Source: Rhizobium sp. CCGE 510 | Lineage (GTDB): Bacteria; Pseudomonadota; Alphaproteobacteria; Rhizobiales; Rhizobiaceae | Reading direction: 5' to 3' | Assembly (NCBI RefSeq): GCF_000292525.1 | Contig: NZ_AEYF01000026.1 | Span: 186,001-250,000 of the forward strand | DNA length: 64,000 bases | In this document: positions 56,367 through 64,000 of the stretch, one piece after another | How positions within the stretch are numbered: position 1 is the first letter of the stretch | How the letters are laid out: each line of letters begins with the position of its first letter | Program-made: the position numbers and the translations under genes | Notes under the pieces: generated by a model | The model's input: the letters and a program-made list of their open reading frames with translations, nothing else | Database searches by the model: none | What the model was told of the DNA's origin: nothing

Positions 56367-58106
56367 ATGAAGAAGAAAGCCGAATGGCCGCGCAGGCTGA
56401 GGTCGCAGGAATGGTACGGCGGAACGAGCCGCGACGTGATCTATCACCGCGGCTGGCTCAAGAACCAGGGTTACCCGCACGACCTGTTCGACGGCCGGCC
56501 GGTGATCGGCATCCTTAACACCTGGTCGGATATGACCCCGTGCAACGGTCATCTGCGAGAGCTCGCTGAGAAGGTCAAGGCGGGCGTCTGGGAAGCCGGC
56601 GGCTTCCCACTCGAGGTGCCGGTGTTCTCGGCATCCGAAAATACATTCCGCCCGACCGCGATGATGTACCGCAACCTTGCGGCGCTCGCGGTGGAGGAAG
56701 CGATCCGTGGCCAGCCGATGGATGGCTGCGTGCTGCTGGTCGGCTGCGACAAGACCACGCCGTCGCTTATCATGGGAGCCGCCTCCTGCGACCTGCCGTC
56801 GATCGTCGTCACCGGCGGGCCGATGCTGAACGGCTACTTCCGCGGTGAACGCGTCGGCTCCGGTACACATTTGTGGAAGTTTTCCGAAATGGTGAAGGCC
56901 GGCGAGATGACGCAGGCCGAATTCCTTGAGGCTGAAGCCTCGATGAGCCGTTCGTCGGGCACCTGCAACACCATGGGCACCGCCTCCACCATGGCTTCCA
57001 TGGCCGAGGCGCTCGGCATGGCGCTTTCCGGCAACGCCGCGATCCCGGGTGTCGATTCCCGCCGCAAGGTCATGGCGCAGCTCACCGGCCGCCGGATCGT
57101 GCAGATGGTCAAGGACGACCTGAAGCCTTCCGAGATCATGACGAAGCAGGCTTTCGAGAATGCCATCCGCACCAATGCAGCCATCGGCGGATCGACCAAC
57201 GCCGTCATCCACCTGCTCGCCATTGCCGGCCGTGTCGGCATCGATCTTTCGCTCGACGACTGGGATCGCTGCGGCCGCGACGTCCCGACGATCGTCAACC
57301 TGATGCCGTCCGGCAAGTATCTGATGGAAGAGTTCTTCTACGCCGGCGGCCTGCCGGTGGTGCTGAAGCGCCTCGGCGAAGCCGGCCTTCTGCACAAGGA
57401 CGCGCTGACGGTCTCCGGCGAAACCGTCTGGGACGAGGTCAAGGACGTCGTTAACTGGAACGAGGACGTCATCCTGCCGGCTGAAAAGGCGCTGACCTCT
57501 TCGGGCGGCATCGTCGTGCTGCGCGGCAATCTGGCACCGAAGGGCGCCGTGTTGAAGCCTTCGGCCGCTTCGCCGCATCTGTTGGTGCATCGGGGCAGGG
57601 CTGTGGTGTTCGAGGATATCGACGACTACAAGGCAAAGATCAACGACGACAACCTCGACATCGACGAAACCTGCATCATGGTCATGAAGAACTGTGGGCC
57701 GAAGGGTTATCCGGGGATGGCCGAAGTCGGCAACATGGGGCTTCCGCCCAAGGTGCTGAAAAAGGGCATCCTCGACATGGTGCGTATTTCAGACGCACGC
57801 ATGTCCGGAACGGCCTATGGCACCGTCGTGCTGCACACCTCCCCGGAAGCAGCGGTCGGCGGGCCGCTCGCTGTCGTGCAAAACGGCGATATGATCGAGC
57901 TGGATGTGCCGAACCGTCGTCTGCATCTCGACATTTCCGATGAGGAATTGGCGCGGCGGCTGGCCGAATGGCAGCCGAACCATGATCTGCCCACATCGGG
58001 CTATGCCTTCCTGCATCAGCAGCATGTCGAAGGGGCCGATACCGGCGCCGACCTCGACTTCCTCAAGGGATGTCGCGGAAACGCAGTGGGCAAGGACAGC
58101 CACTGA
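56367..58106 (+). CDS. IlvD/Edd-family sugar acid dehydratase
   Basis: 579 residues. Iron-sulfur cluster cysteines are in place: TPCNGHL (Cys59), VGCDKTTPS (Cys126, with Lys128) and SGTCNTMGTAS (Cys199). The group includes L-arabonate, D-xylonate and D-galactonate dehydratases. Given ChvE-Ggu upstream, arabonate, fuconate or galactonate are the likely substrates. It is the last gene of the operon and is followed by a strong terminator. Confidence 0.9.
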   Translation: MKKKAEWPRRLRSQEWYGGTSRDVIYHRGWLKNQGYPHDLFDGRPVIGILNTWSDMTPCNGHLRELAEKVKAGVWEAGGFPLEVPVFSASENTFRPTAMMYRNLAALAVEEAIRGQPMDGCVLLVGCDKTTPSLIMGAASCDLPSIVVTGGPMLNGYFRGERVGSGTHLWKFSEMVKAGEMTQAEFLEAEASMSRSSGTCNTMGTASTMASMAEALGMALSGNAAIPGVDSRRKVMAQLTGRRIVQMVKDDLKPSEIMTKQAFENAIRTNAAIGGSTNAVIHLLAIAGRVGIDLSLDDWDRCGRDVPTIVNLMPSGKYLMEEFFYAGGLPVVLKRLGEAGLLHKDALTVSGETVWDEVKDVVNWNEDVILPAEKALTSSGGIVVLRGNLAPKGAVLKPSAASPHLLVHRGRAVVFEDIDDYKAKINDDNLDIDETCIMVMKNCGPKGYPGMAEVGNMGLPPKVLKKGILDMVRISDARMSGTAYGTVVLHTSPEAAVGGPLAVVQNGDMIELDVPNRRLHLDISDEELARRLAEWQPNHDLPTSGYAFLHQQHVEGADTGADLDFLKGCRGNAVGKDSH

Positions 58107-58661
58107 CAAGCGAATTCCAAGGCGGGGCATTACCCCGCCTTTTTCTTTGCCCTTATACGATGAAGAAATGGCTTTATATTCCTGCAAGTGTTCAGGAGAC
58201 GTGGTCATGTCCAAAACGGTTGGCGCAGTGGGACAAGCGAACGCAAAGGTATTCGCGGTGCCATGAAGGGCAATGCCCTGCGTTATGACGGTTCGCTGTG
58301 CCCGGCCGAGGGCGTGCCATGGATCATCATTCTTTGCGCGGCCGCGCTCGCAACATGGTTCCCAAAGTCGAGAATGCGTTCTCTATGCTATTAAAGTCAG
58401 GGCTTTATGGCGGCAGGACTATCCGGGTTGGCGCCTACACGCTCGATGGCGTCGCGCATCCTCGCTGCCTTTTGGGTCGGTAGTTGTCGATACCCATGAT
58501 CTCCCACGTGAAGGCTCAGCGACATCACTCTCCTCTTCGTTGTGAATGTTGAATCAGCTTCGAGCCGTGTCGCCTTCACGATCGATGCATCGTTCACGGA
58601 GTTTGGATTTGCAACTTATTAGTCACACCAACTCGAAAATATAAGGAGCACAAAAATCCCG
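58107..58661. other. 555-base gap
   Basis: Begins with the operon terminator. The rest shows no gene with a ribosome binding site and recognisable sequence. The last 100 bases are AT-richer and likely carry the promoter for the secretion operon; AAGGAG lies at 58643-58648. Confidence 0.4.
58119..58146 (+). terminator. Rho-independent terminator after the IlvD/Edd gene
   Basis: GGCGGGG and CCCCGCC (seven pairs) with a short loop, then TTTTTCTTT. Located 14 bases after the stop codon. Confidence 0.9.
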
Positions 58662-60908
58662 ATGGTGCCGAACTTCCGCGTGAGCTACATCTCGGCAAAC
58701 AGCCGCAATGAGTTCCGCAATTGCGACAATCCGCAACTTAGGGAGGAAAGTTCCCCGCGCATGGATGGCATCCCTTCGCAGCCTCTAGACTCTGGTCTTC
58801 GTGCGCTCTGCGGCATTGCTGCGTTCTATCGAATTGCCGCCGATCCGGCCCAGTTGCAGCACGACTTGGCGTTGAAAGGACGGACCTCCCAGGCCGCCGA
58901 TATTCAGCGAGCAGCCAAAATCATCGGCCTGAAGGCGCGTGTCGTGGAGAAGGTCACGGAGCAACGCCTTCGTGTCATGCCCGTCCCTGCCATAGTCAAG
59001 GTGCGCAGCGGCTCCTTTCAGGTGCTCGGCGGGTTAAATCCATCCGGCAAGTATAGACTTGTCGATCCGATAACGCGCGTCGATCGGGAAATCGCCCCTT
59101 CAGATATATTAGAAGAAATCGAGGCGCGTGTTATTCTCGTGGGACGGCGTCTAAGAGGCGAAGGGTCCGACCCGCGAGAATTTGGCTTCAAGTGGTTTCT
59201 GCCATCAATCTGGCGCTATCGAAAGCCGCTTGCTCATGTATTGCTTGCTTCGCTGTTTGTGCAGATTTTTGCGCTCATCACACCCTTGTTTTTTCAAGTC
59301 GTGGTAGACAAGGTCCTGACGCACAAAGCTTATTCGACCCTGTTCGTACTTGTTGCGGGTATCGCCATTATTGGCTTCTTCGATGTCATGCTCCAATACC
59401 TGAGAGCATACGCATTGGCTCATACGACCAACCGGATCGATGTCGAGCTCGGTCAGCGGTTGTTCCACCATCTCCTGCGGCTGCCGCTGGGGTATTTCGA
59501 GACGCGGTCCGCCGGCCAAACCGTCGCCCGCGTTCGAGAACTTGAAACGATCCGCACATTTCTAACGGGGCAGGGCCTGTTTTCGGCACTCGATGTCGTT
59601 TTCACTTTTGTGTTCATCGCAGTTCTTTTCGCATATTCCTGGAGCTTGACGCTGATTGTCATTGCCGCCATCCCGATTTACATCCTGATTGGAATTGTGG
59701 TTCGACGGCCGCTGCGCGAATTCGTCAAAGAGAAGTTCAATCGAGGGGCGGCCAGTCAGCAGTTCCTGGTCGAAGCAGTCGTCGGTGTGCACACGGTTAA
59801 ATCCGCAGCGGTGGAGCCGGTCATGCAAGCGCAGTGGGAGGAGAAGCTCGCAGCTTATGTGCGGACAGCCTTCGATACGACACTGCTTAGCGTCGGCGGA
59901 CAAAACGCCATTCAATATGTGAGCAAGCTTTCCACGGCTGCCCTTCTTCTTTTCGGTGCGAAGGCCGTTATCGACGGGGAGCTTTCCGTTGGCTCACTTG
60001 TCGCCTTCAACATGATTGCCGGGCAGGTGACCCAACCGGTTTTAAGGCTGTCCCAACTCTGGCAAGATTTCCAGCAGGTGCAAATCTCGGTCGACCGTCT
60101 CGGTGACATTCTAAACACGCCGATGGAACGTCAACCAGGCTCCCGCTTGTCGTTACCTGCCCCGAGGGGGAATATTGAACTTCGAAATGTTACCTTCCGT
60201 TATCGGCCCGGCTCTCCTGAGGTTCTGAAAAGCGTATCGCTAGAAATCACACCCGGAGAAGTCATCGGTATCGTCGGCGCATCCGGCTCCGGAAAGTCTA
60301 CGCTCGCCAAGCTGGTTCAGCGTCTTTATATCCCCGAAGAGGGGCAGGTCCTCCTTGATGGGATGGATCTATCGCAACTCGATCCCGCTTGGCTTCGAAG
60401 CCATATAGGAGTCGTTCTCCAAGAGAACCTGCTGTTCAACCGCACGATCCACGACAATATCGCTTTCTCAAACCCGGCGATGAATCGTGCGCAGGTTATT
60501 GCAGTTGCCAAGCTCGCTGGGGCGGAAGAATTCATTTTGCGATTGCCGCAAGGCTACGACACGATGATCGAAGAGCGCGGCGCCAACCTGTCCGGTGGCC
60601 AACGTCAGAGGATCGCCATTGCCCGTGCGCTTGCCACCAGTCCCCGAATTTTGATTTTCGATGAGGCGACTAGCGCACTCGACTACGAAAGCGAACGCGT
60701 CGTACACACCAATATGCACCAGATCGCTGCCGGCCGAACGGTCATCATCATCGCCCATCGGCTCGCAGCTGTGAGGCTCTGCAATCGGATCATCGGCATG
60801 GCCGACGGCCGCGTCGCGGAAGTTGGCAGCCATGACGATCTGCTTAAGCGCCCGGATGGGCTTTATGCGCGGCTATGGGCTTTGCAGAATGACAGGGGCA
60901 TCGCATGA
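58662..60908 (+). CDS. Type I secretion ABC transporter, HlyB type with C39-like domain
   Basis: 748 residues. N-terminal C39-like domain (about 40-160) in which the catalytic Cys of true C39 peptidases is replaced (DSG instead of DCG) and the His position reads SGSFQVL, so it is a non-cleaving docking domain like that of HlyB. Then six membrane helices (about 175-470) and the ATPase: GASGSGKST, NLSGGQRQRIAIARA, ILIFDEATSALD, IIAHRL. The ATG at 58761 is an equally good start; both have AGGAG-like sites at 13 bases. Overlaps the adaptor gene (ATGA). Its cargo is probably the serralysin encoded next. Confidence 0.93.
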   Translation: MVPNFRVSYISANSRNEFRNCDNPQLREESSPRMDGIPSQPLDSGLRALCGIAAFYRIAADPAQLQHDLALKGRTSQAADIQRAAKIIGLKARVVEKVTEQRLRVMPVPAIVKVRSGSFQVLGGLNPSGKYRLVDPITRVDREIAPSDILEEIEARVILVGRRLRGEGSDPREFGFKWFLPSIWRYRKPLAHVLLASLFVQIFALITPLFFQVVVDKVLTHKAYSTLFVLVAGIAIIGFFDVMLQYLRAYALAHTTNRIDVELGQRLFHHLLRLPLGYFETRSAGQTVARVRELETIRTFLTGQGLFSALDVVFTFVFIAVLFAYSWSLTLIVIAAIPIYILIGIVVRRPLREFVKEKFNRGAASQQFLVEAVVGVHTVKSAAVEPVMQAQWEEKLAAYVRTAFDTTLLSVGGQNAIQYVSKLSTAALLLFGAKAVIDGELSVGSLVAFNMIAGQVTQPVLRLSQLWQDFQQVQISVDRLGDILNTPMERQPGSRLSLPAPRGNIELRNVTFRYRPGSPEVLKSVSLEITPGEVIGIVGASGSGKSTLAKLVQRLYIPEEGQVLLDGMDLSQLDPAWLRSHIGVVLQENLLFNRTIHDNIAFSNPAMNRAQVIAVAKLAGAEEFILRLPQGYDTMIEERGANLSGGQRQRIAIARALATSPRILIFDEATSALDYESERVVHTNMHQIAAGRTVIIIAHRLAAVRLCNRIIGMADGRVAEVGSHDDLLKRPDGLYARLWALQNDRGIA

Positions 60909-62362
60909 AAAGCGAGTCTGCCCAAGCTGTTCGATATGCCGGCCTTCCGCCGCGCCCGCTAAAGCGATCCGATCACGAGTTTCTGGCACCGGCGATCGAA
61001 ATCCTGGAAACCCCAGCCTCGCCGGTGCGGCTGGCGCTGATCTTGATCATCTGCGCCTTCGTCACAACGGCTTTGATCTGGTCCTATATCGGTCACATCG
61101 ATATTATCGCAGCCGCGCAAGGCAAGATTCAGCCAACCGGCCGCGTCAAGGTTGTTCAGCCGTTGCTGACCGGGAAGGTGAAGGCGCTTTCGCCGGCAAA
61201 TGGCGCGCACGTCGAAAGCGGCGATATCCTCCTTGAACTTGATCCGACGGATGCCATTGCCGATGAGACGGATGCAGCAAAGGGTCTGGCGTCCGTGAGG
61301 GCCGAGGTCCGGCGCCGAAAAACTGCCGTGGAGTACGTTCGTTCGCGGGAGACGGACCAGCTCTTGCCGACGATCTCATGGGACGCAGATGTGCCCGATG
61401 AATTGCGTCGTCGTGAAGAGGGCATCCTCCGGGGCGACCTTGAACAGCGCCAGGCTGCAGTTGCCTCGCTTGATGCTCAGAAGCACCAGAAGGAGGTGGA
61501 ACGCGACCGCCTGACGGTGACGGTCGCGGCTCAGAACTCCCTGGTCGAAACGCTGAAAGAGCGAGTGACCATGCGCAATATGCTGGCCTCGAAAGAGGCC
61601 GGCACCATGGCGAGCGTGATCGATGCGACGCAAACCTTGAAAGAGCAGGCGACGCAGCTCGCCATGCAGGAGGGCCAGCTCGCAGATGCCGCAGCGGGCG
61701 TCGAGGTCTTTACCAGGGAAAAGGACAAAGTCACGCGGACATTCCTGAGCGATCAACTCGTGCGGCTCGGCGATGCGGAACGTCGGGTCGAAGAGCTGGA
61801 GCAGCGGCTGGCGAAAGCGAGAAATTCTCGTGAGCAGATGACATTGCGCAGTCCAATAGACGGTACGGTGCAAGCGTCCTCGATTACCAGCGTGGGTCAG
61901 GTGGTGACCGTCGGGCAGGACGTGATGCGCGTAGTTCCCGAGGGCAGTACGCTGGAGCTCGAAGTTTATGCTTTGAACAAGGACATCGGCTTCATCAAGG
62001 TCGGGCAAGAAGCTGTCGTAAAGCTCGAAGCTTTTCCCTTTACCCGCTATGGAACGATCGCGGCCCATGTCACCAAAATTGCGGCAGATGCAATCCCGGA
62101 ACCCGATGCCGCACGCCGTGAAGGCGATCCTGCAACAAGACAGGCGCAGACGCCATTCGGCGGCGCCGAAAGGATGCAGAACCTGGTTTTTCCGGTCACT
62201 TTGAGTCTGGAGGTCGATCAGATTTCAGCAGATGGCCGTAACGTCAAGTTAAGTGCGGGCATGGCAGCAATTGCCGAGGTTCGAACAGGAGAGCGCAGGA
62301 TTCTGGAATACGTCTTTTCGCCTTTGGTCGAGGTCGCGGAGGAAGCGCTTCATGAGCGCTAG
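60905..62362 (+). CDS. Type I secretion membrane-fusion protein, HlyD family
   Basis: 485 residues. One membrane helix (about 36-60), lipoyl half QPTGRVKVVQPLLTGKVKALSP, long coiled coil (about 120-315) and the second half RSPIDGTVQASSITSVGQVV. The C-terminal tail is as expected for HlyD. Translationally coupled to the ABC transporter and followed after 118 bases by the serralysin gene. Links the inner-membrane ATPase to a TolC-like channel. Confidence 0.93.
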   Translation: MKSESAQAVRYAGLPPRPLKRSDHEFLAPAIEILETPASPVRLALILIICAFVTTALIWSYIGHIDIIAAAQGKIQPTGRVKVVQPLLTGKVKALSPANGAHVESGDILLELDPTDAIADETDAAKGLASVRAEVRRRKTAVEYVRSRETDQLLPTISWDADVPDELRRREEGILRGDLEQRQAAVASLDAQKHQKEVERDRLTVTVAAQNSLVETLKERVTMRNMLASKEAGTMASVIDATQTLKEQATQLAMQEGQLADAAAGVEVFTREKDKVTRTFLSDQLVRLGDAERRVEELEQRLAKARNSREQMTLRSPIDGTVQASSITSVGQVVTVGQDVMRVVPEGSTLELEVYALNKDIGFIKVGQEAVVKLEAFPFTRYGTIAAHVTKIAADAIPEPDAARREGDPATRQAQTPFGGAERMQNLVFPVTLSLEVDQISADGRNVKLSAGMAAIAEVRTGERRILEYVFSPLVEVAEEALHER

Positions 62363-62480
62363 CGACTCCATCAAACCTTCCTGAATATAAATAAAGCTTT
62401 TGGTTGAAGTTTCCCCTTTTATGGAGCAAAGGGAAACTGGCAGTAGGCGCGGCCGAATGGAATAGGCAAACGGGGATTTT

Positions 62481-64000
62481 ATGACGGACCTTATTACTCC
62501 GCTGAAGATGGTCAACACGACTGGCGATAGCAAAGTTGACGGGCTTCTTGATCTCTATGCCTGGGACGGAACGATAACCTATGCGTTTCCCACGACTTCG
62601 TCATCGTATAGCTATGGCCCCGAAAAATACTATTCTTTCACTCCAATTTCGTCGCAGCAGCAGTCTCTCGCCTTATTCTTTATGGAGCAGTCCTACGGGA
62701 GTGCGGCAAATGACGGCTTCTCCGTCGAGGGGTTCACAAACGCCAACTTTGAGGCCGGAAGCGCCGATACCGCAACGGTGCGGTTCGCTCAATCGTCGGA
62801 TCCCTCTCTTCCGACGGCAGGGGCCTATTTACCGGGTGCCGATGGGCGGGGTGGCGATGTCTGGTTCGGGACGCGATATGCTGGCACCGAAGATGATTAT
62901 CGTTTCCCGAGGTTCGGCAACTATGCGGGCCATACCCTGGTGCATGAGCTGGGTCACGCTCTCGGACTGAAGCATGCCCATGAAGCGGGTGATTTCAATG
63001 GAATAGTCGTTCCGAGCGCCTACGACTCGCTCGAATATACGGTCATGACCTACCACACATTCATCGGAGACGATGAGAGTGGGGCCAAGTATGAGCATGA
63101 TGGCGCGCCACAAAGCTTCATGATGCTCGACATTGCCGCGCTGCAGGAAATGTATGGTGCGGACTATACGACTAACAGTGGCGACACCGTCTATAAGTGG
63201 AATCCCAACCAGGGCATCACCTATGTCAACGGCGTTGCGGCCATCACGCCCGCTGCCAACAGGATCTTCGCAACAATCTGGGACGGCGGCGGTACCGATA
63301 CCTATGATCTGAGCGCTTATACGACCGGCCTCAGGATCGACTTGCGCGCGGGGGGGTACTCGGTCTTTTCCCAGAGCCAGTTGGCCTATCTCGGGGGCGG
63401 ACCGAACAATGGCTATGCCCGCGGTAACATTTTCAACGCCCTTCTTTATCACGACAATGTTGCGTCGTTGATTGAGAACGTTCAGGCCGGCTCCGGCAAC
63501 GATACGATTATCGGCAACGAGGCGGACAATACGCTCTGGGGCAATGCCGGAAATGATTCGCTTACCGGCGGTTCCGGCAACGACACATTGATCGGCGGAA
63601 CAGGCAACGACACCTATATTGTCGATGCTTCCGACGTGGTCACCGAAGGGCTGAATGAAGGGACCGATCTGATCAGGACGGCGCTTTCTTCCTATGCCTT
63701 GACCAATATTGCCAACGTCGAAAACCTGATCTTCATCGGCACCGGCGATTTTATCGGGACTGGAAACGGCCTTGCCAACACGATCACCGGCGGCGCCGGC
63801 AATGACACGCTTGACGGCGGCGCCGGTAATGACACGCTGATCGGCGGTGCCGGCAACGACATCTATGTGGTCGGCGATAGCTTAGATGTTGTGATCGAGA
63901 GTGCGAACAAGGGGACGGACACAGTCCGGACGGCGCTTGCAAGCTATACGCTCAGCAACAATGTCGAGAACCTGATCTATACGGGATCCGCCAGCTTCAC
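62481..64000 (+). CDS. Serralysin-like RTX zinc metalloprotease (3' partial)
   Basis: 506 residues in the window, open at the right edge. The N-terminal peptidase M10B domain carries the zinc motif HELGHALGLKHAH (His155, 159, 165) and the Met-turn VMTYHT (Met189). From about residue 337 glycine-rich RTX nonapeptides follow (GSGNDTIIGN, GNAGNDSLTG, GGTGNDTYIV, GGAGNDTLDG), which bind calcium and fold after export. No N-terminal signal, as expected for type I export by the two genes upstream. The start ATG 62481 has GGGGA upstream. Likely degrades host or environmental proteins. Confidence 0.93.
   Translation, partial: MTDLITPLKMVNTTGDSKVDGLLDLYAWDGTITYAFPTTSSSYSYGPEKYYSFTPISSQQQSLALFFMEQSYGSAANDGFSVEGFTNANFEAGSADTATVRFAQSSDPSLPTAGAYLPGADGRGGDVWFGTRYAGTEDDYRFPRFGNYAGHTLVHELGHALGLKHAHEAGDFNGIVVPSAYDSLEYTVMTYHTFIGDDESGAKYEHDGAPQSFMMLDIAALQEMYGADYTTNSGDTVYKWNPNQGITYVNGVAAITPAANRIFATIWDGGGTDTYDLSAYTTGLRIDLRAGGYSVFSQSQLAYLGGGPNNGYARGNIFNALLYHDNVASLIENVQAGSGNDTIIGNEADNTLWGNAGNDSLTGGSGNDTLIGGTGNDTYIVDASDVVTEGLNEGTDLIRTALSSYALTNIANVENLIFIGTGDFIGTGNGLANTITGGAGNDTLDGGAGNDTLIGGAGNDIYVVGDSLDVVIESANKGTDTVRTALASYTLSNNVENLIYTGSASF

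Overview
The window looks like the chromosome of a Rhizobium of the R. etli / R. leguminosarum group. This rests on the gbpR-chvE-gguA-gguB-gguC sugar locus known from Agrobacterium and Rhizobium, PrsD/PrsE-like and PraR-like proteins, many class III adenylate cyclases, high GC with strong third-position bias, and the short intergenic palindromes usual in rhizobia. The species call is inference from protein resemblance; no database was searched.

Layout. 1-4.0 kb: the end of a VCBS/cadherin-like secreted protein, then a type I secretion ABC transporter and its membrane-fusion partner. 4.3-16.3 kb: a surface polysaccharide locus. It holds an SGNH hydrolase (+), then a long minus-strand run of a GH10 glycanase, GT4, acetyltransferase, ExoV-like pyruvyl transferase, Wzx-type flippase, a second pyruvyl transferase, four GT2-type transferases and an Alg14/Alg13-like pair, with many 1-4 base stop/start overlaps. 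16.5-19.6 kb: two unknown membrane proteins, a methyltransferase and a PraR-like regulator. 19.6-23 kb: a YcaO-TfuA pair, the enzyme couple of trifolitoxin-type and thioamide RiPP chemistry, with three small ORFs around it. This is the best candidate for an undescribed system.

23-24.3 kb is a gene-poor gap. 24.3-28.4 kb: a sugar ABC transporter split into divergent units with an NAD-dependent epimerase. 28.6-39.6 kb: two adenylate cyclase/TPR proteins (one fused to a rhodanese domain), small secreted or membrane proteins, an M15/DUF882 peptidase, a large TPR lipoprotein-like protein and an acyltransferase-SGNH membrane protein. 39.9-40.8 kb: a protease-like gene remnant and tRNA-Arg(CCG).

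41-46 kb: a xylose-type ABC transporter (xylF-H-G, minus) and a divergent ROK regulator separated by a perfect 19-bp palindrome, then a repeat-rich gap. 46.4-48.4 kb: inositol 2-dehydrogenase (idhA) and two small genes. 48.5-58.1 kb: gbpR, divergent from chvE-gguA-gguB-gguC-aldehyde dehydrogenase-IlvD/Edd dehydratase, which fits import plus oxidative (non-phosphorylating) breakdown of arabinose/galactose-type sugars, ended by a clear terminator. 58.7-64 kb: a second type I secretion operon (HlyB-type ABC, HlyD-type adaptor) followed by its likely cargo, a serralysin-like RTX metalloprotease that runs off the right edge.

Functionally the window joins secretion, surface polysaccharide synthesis, sugar uptake and cAMP signalling, all accessory functions of a soil and plant-associated bacterium. 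Starts were moved inward where a ribosome binding site, stop/start overlap or family N-terminus supports it; those cases are stated.
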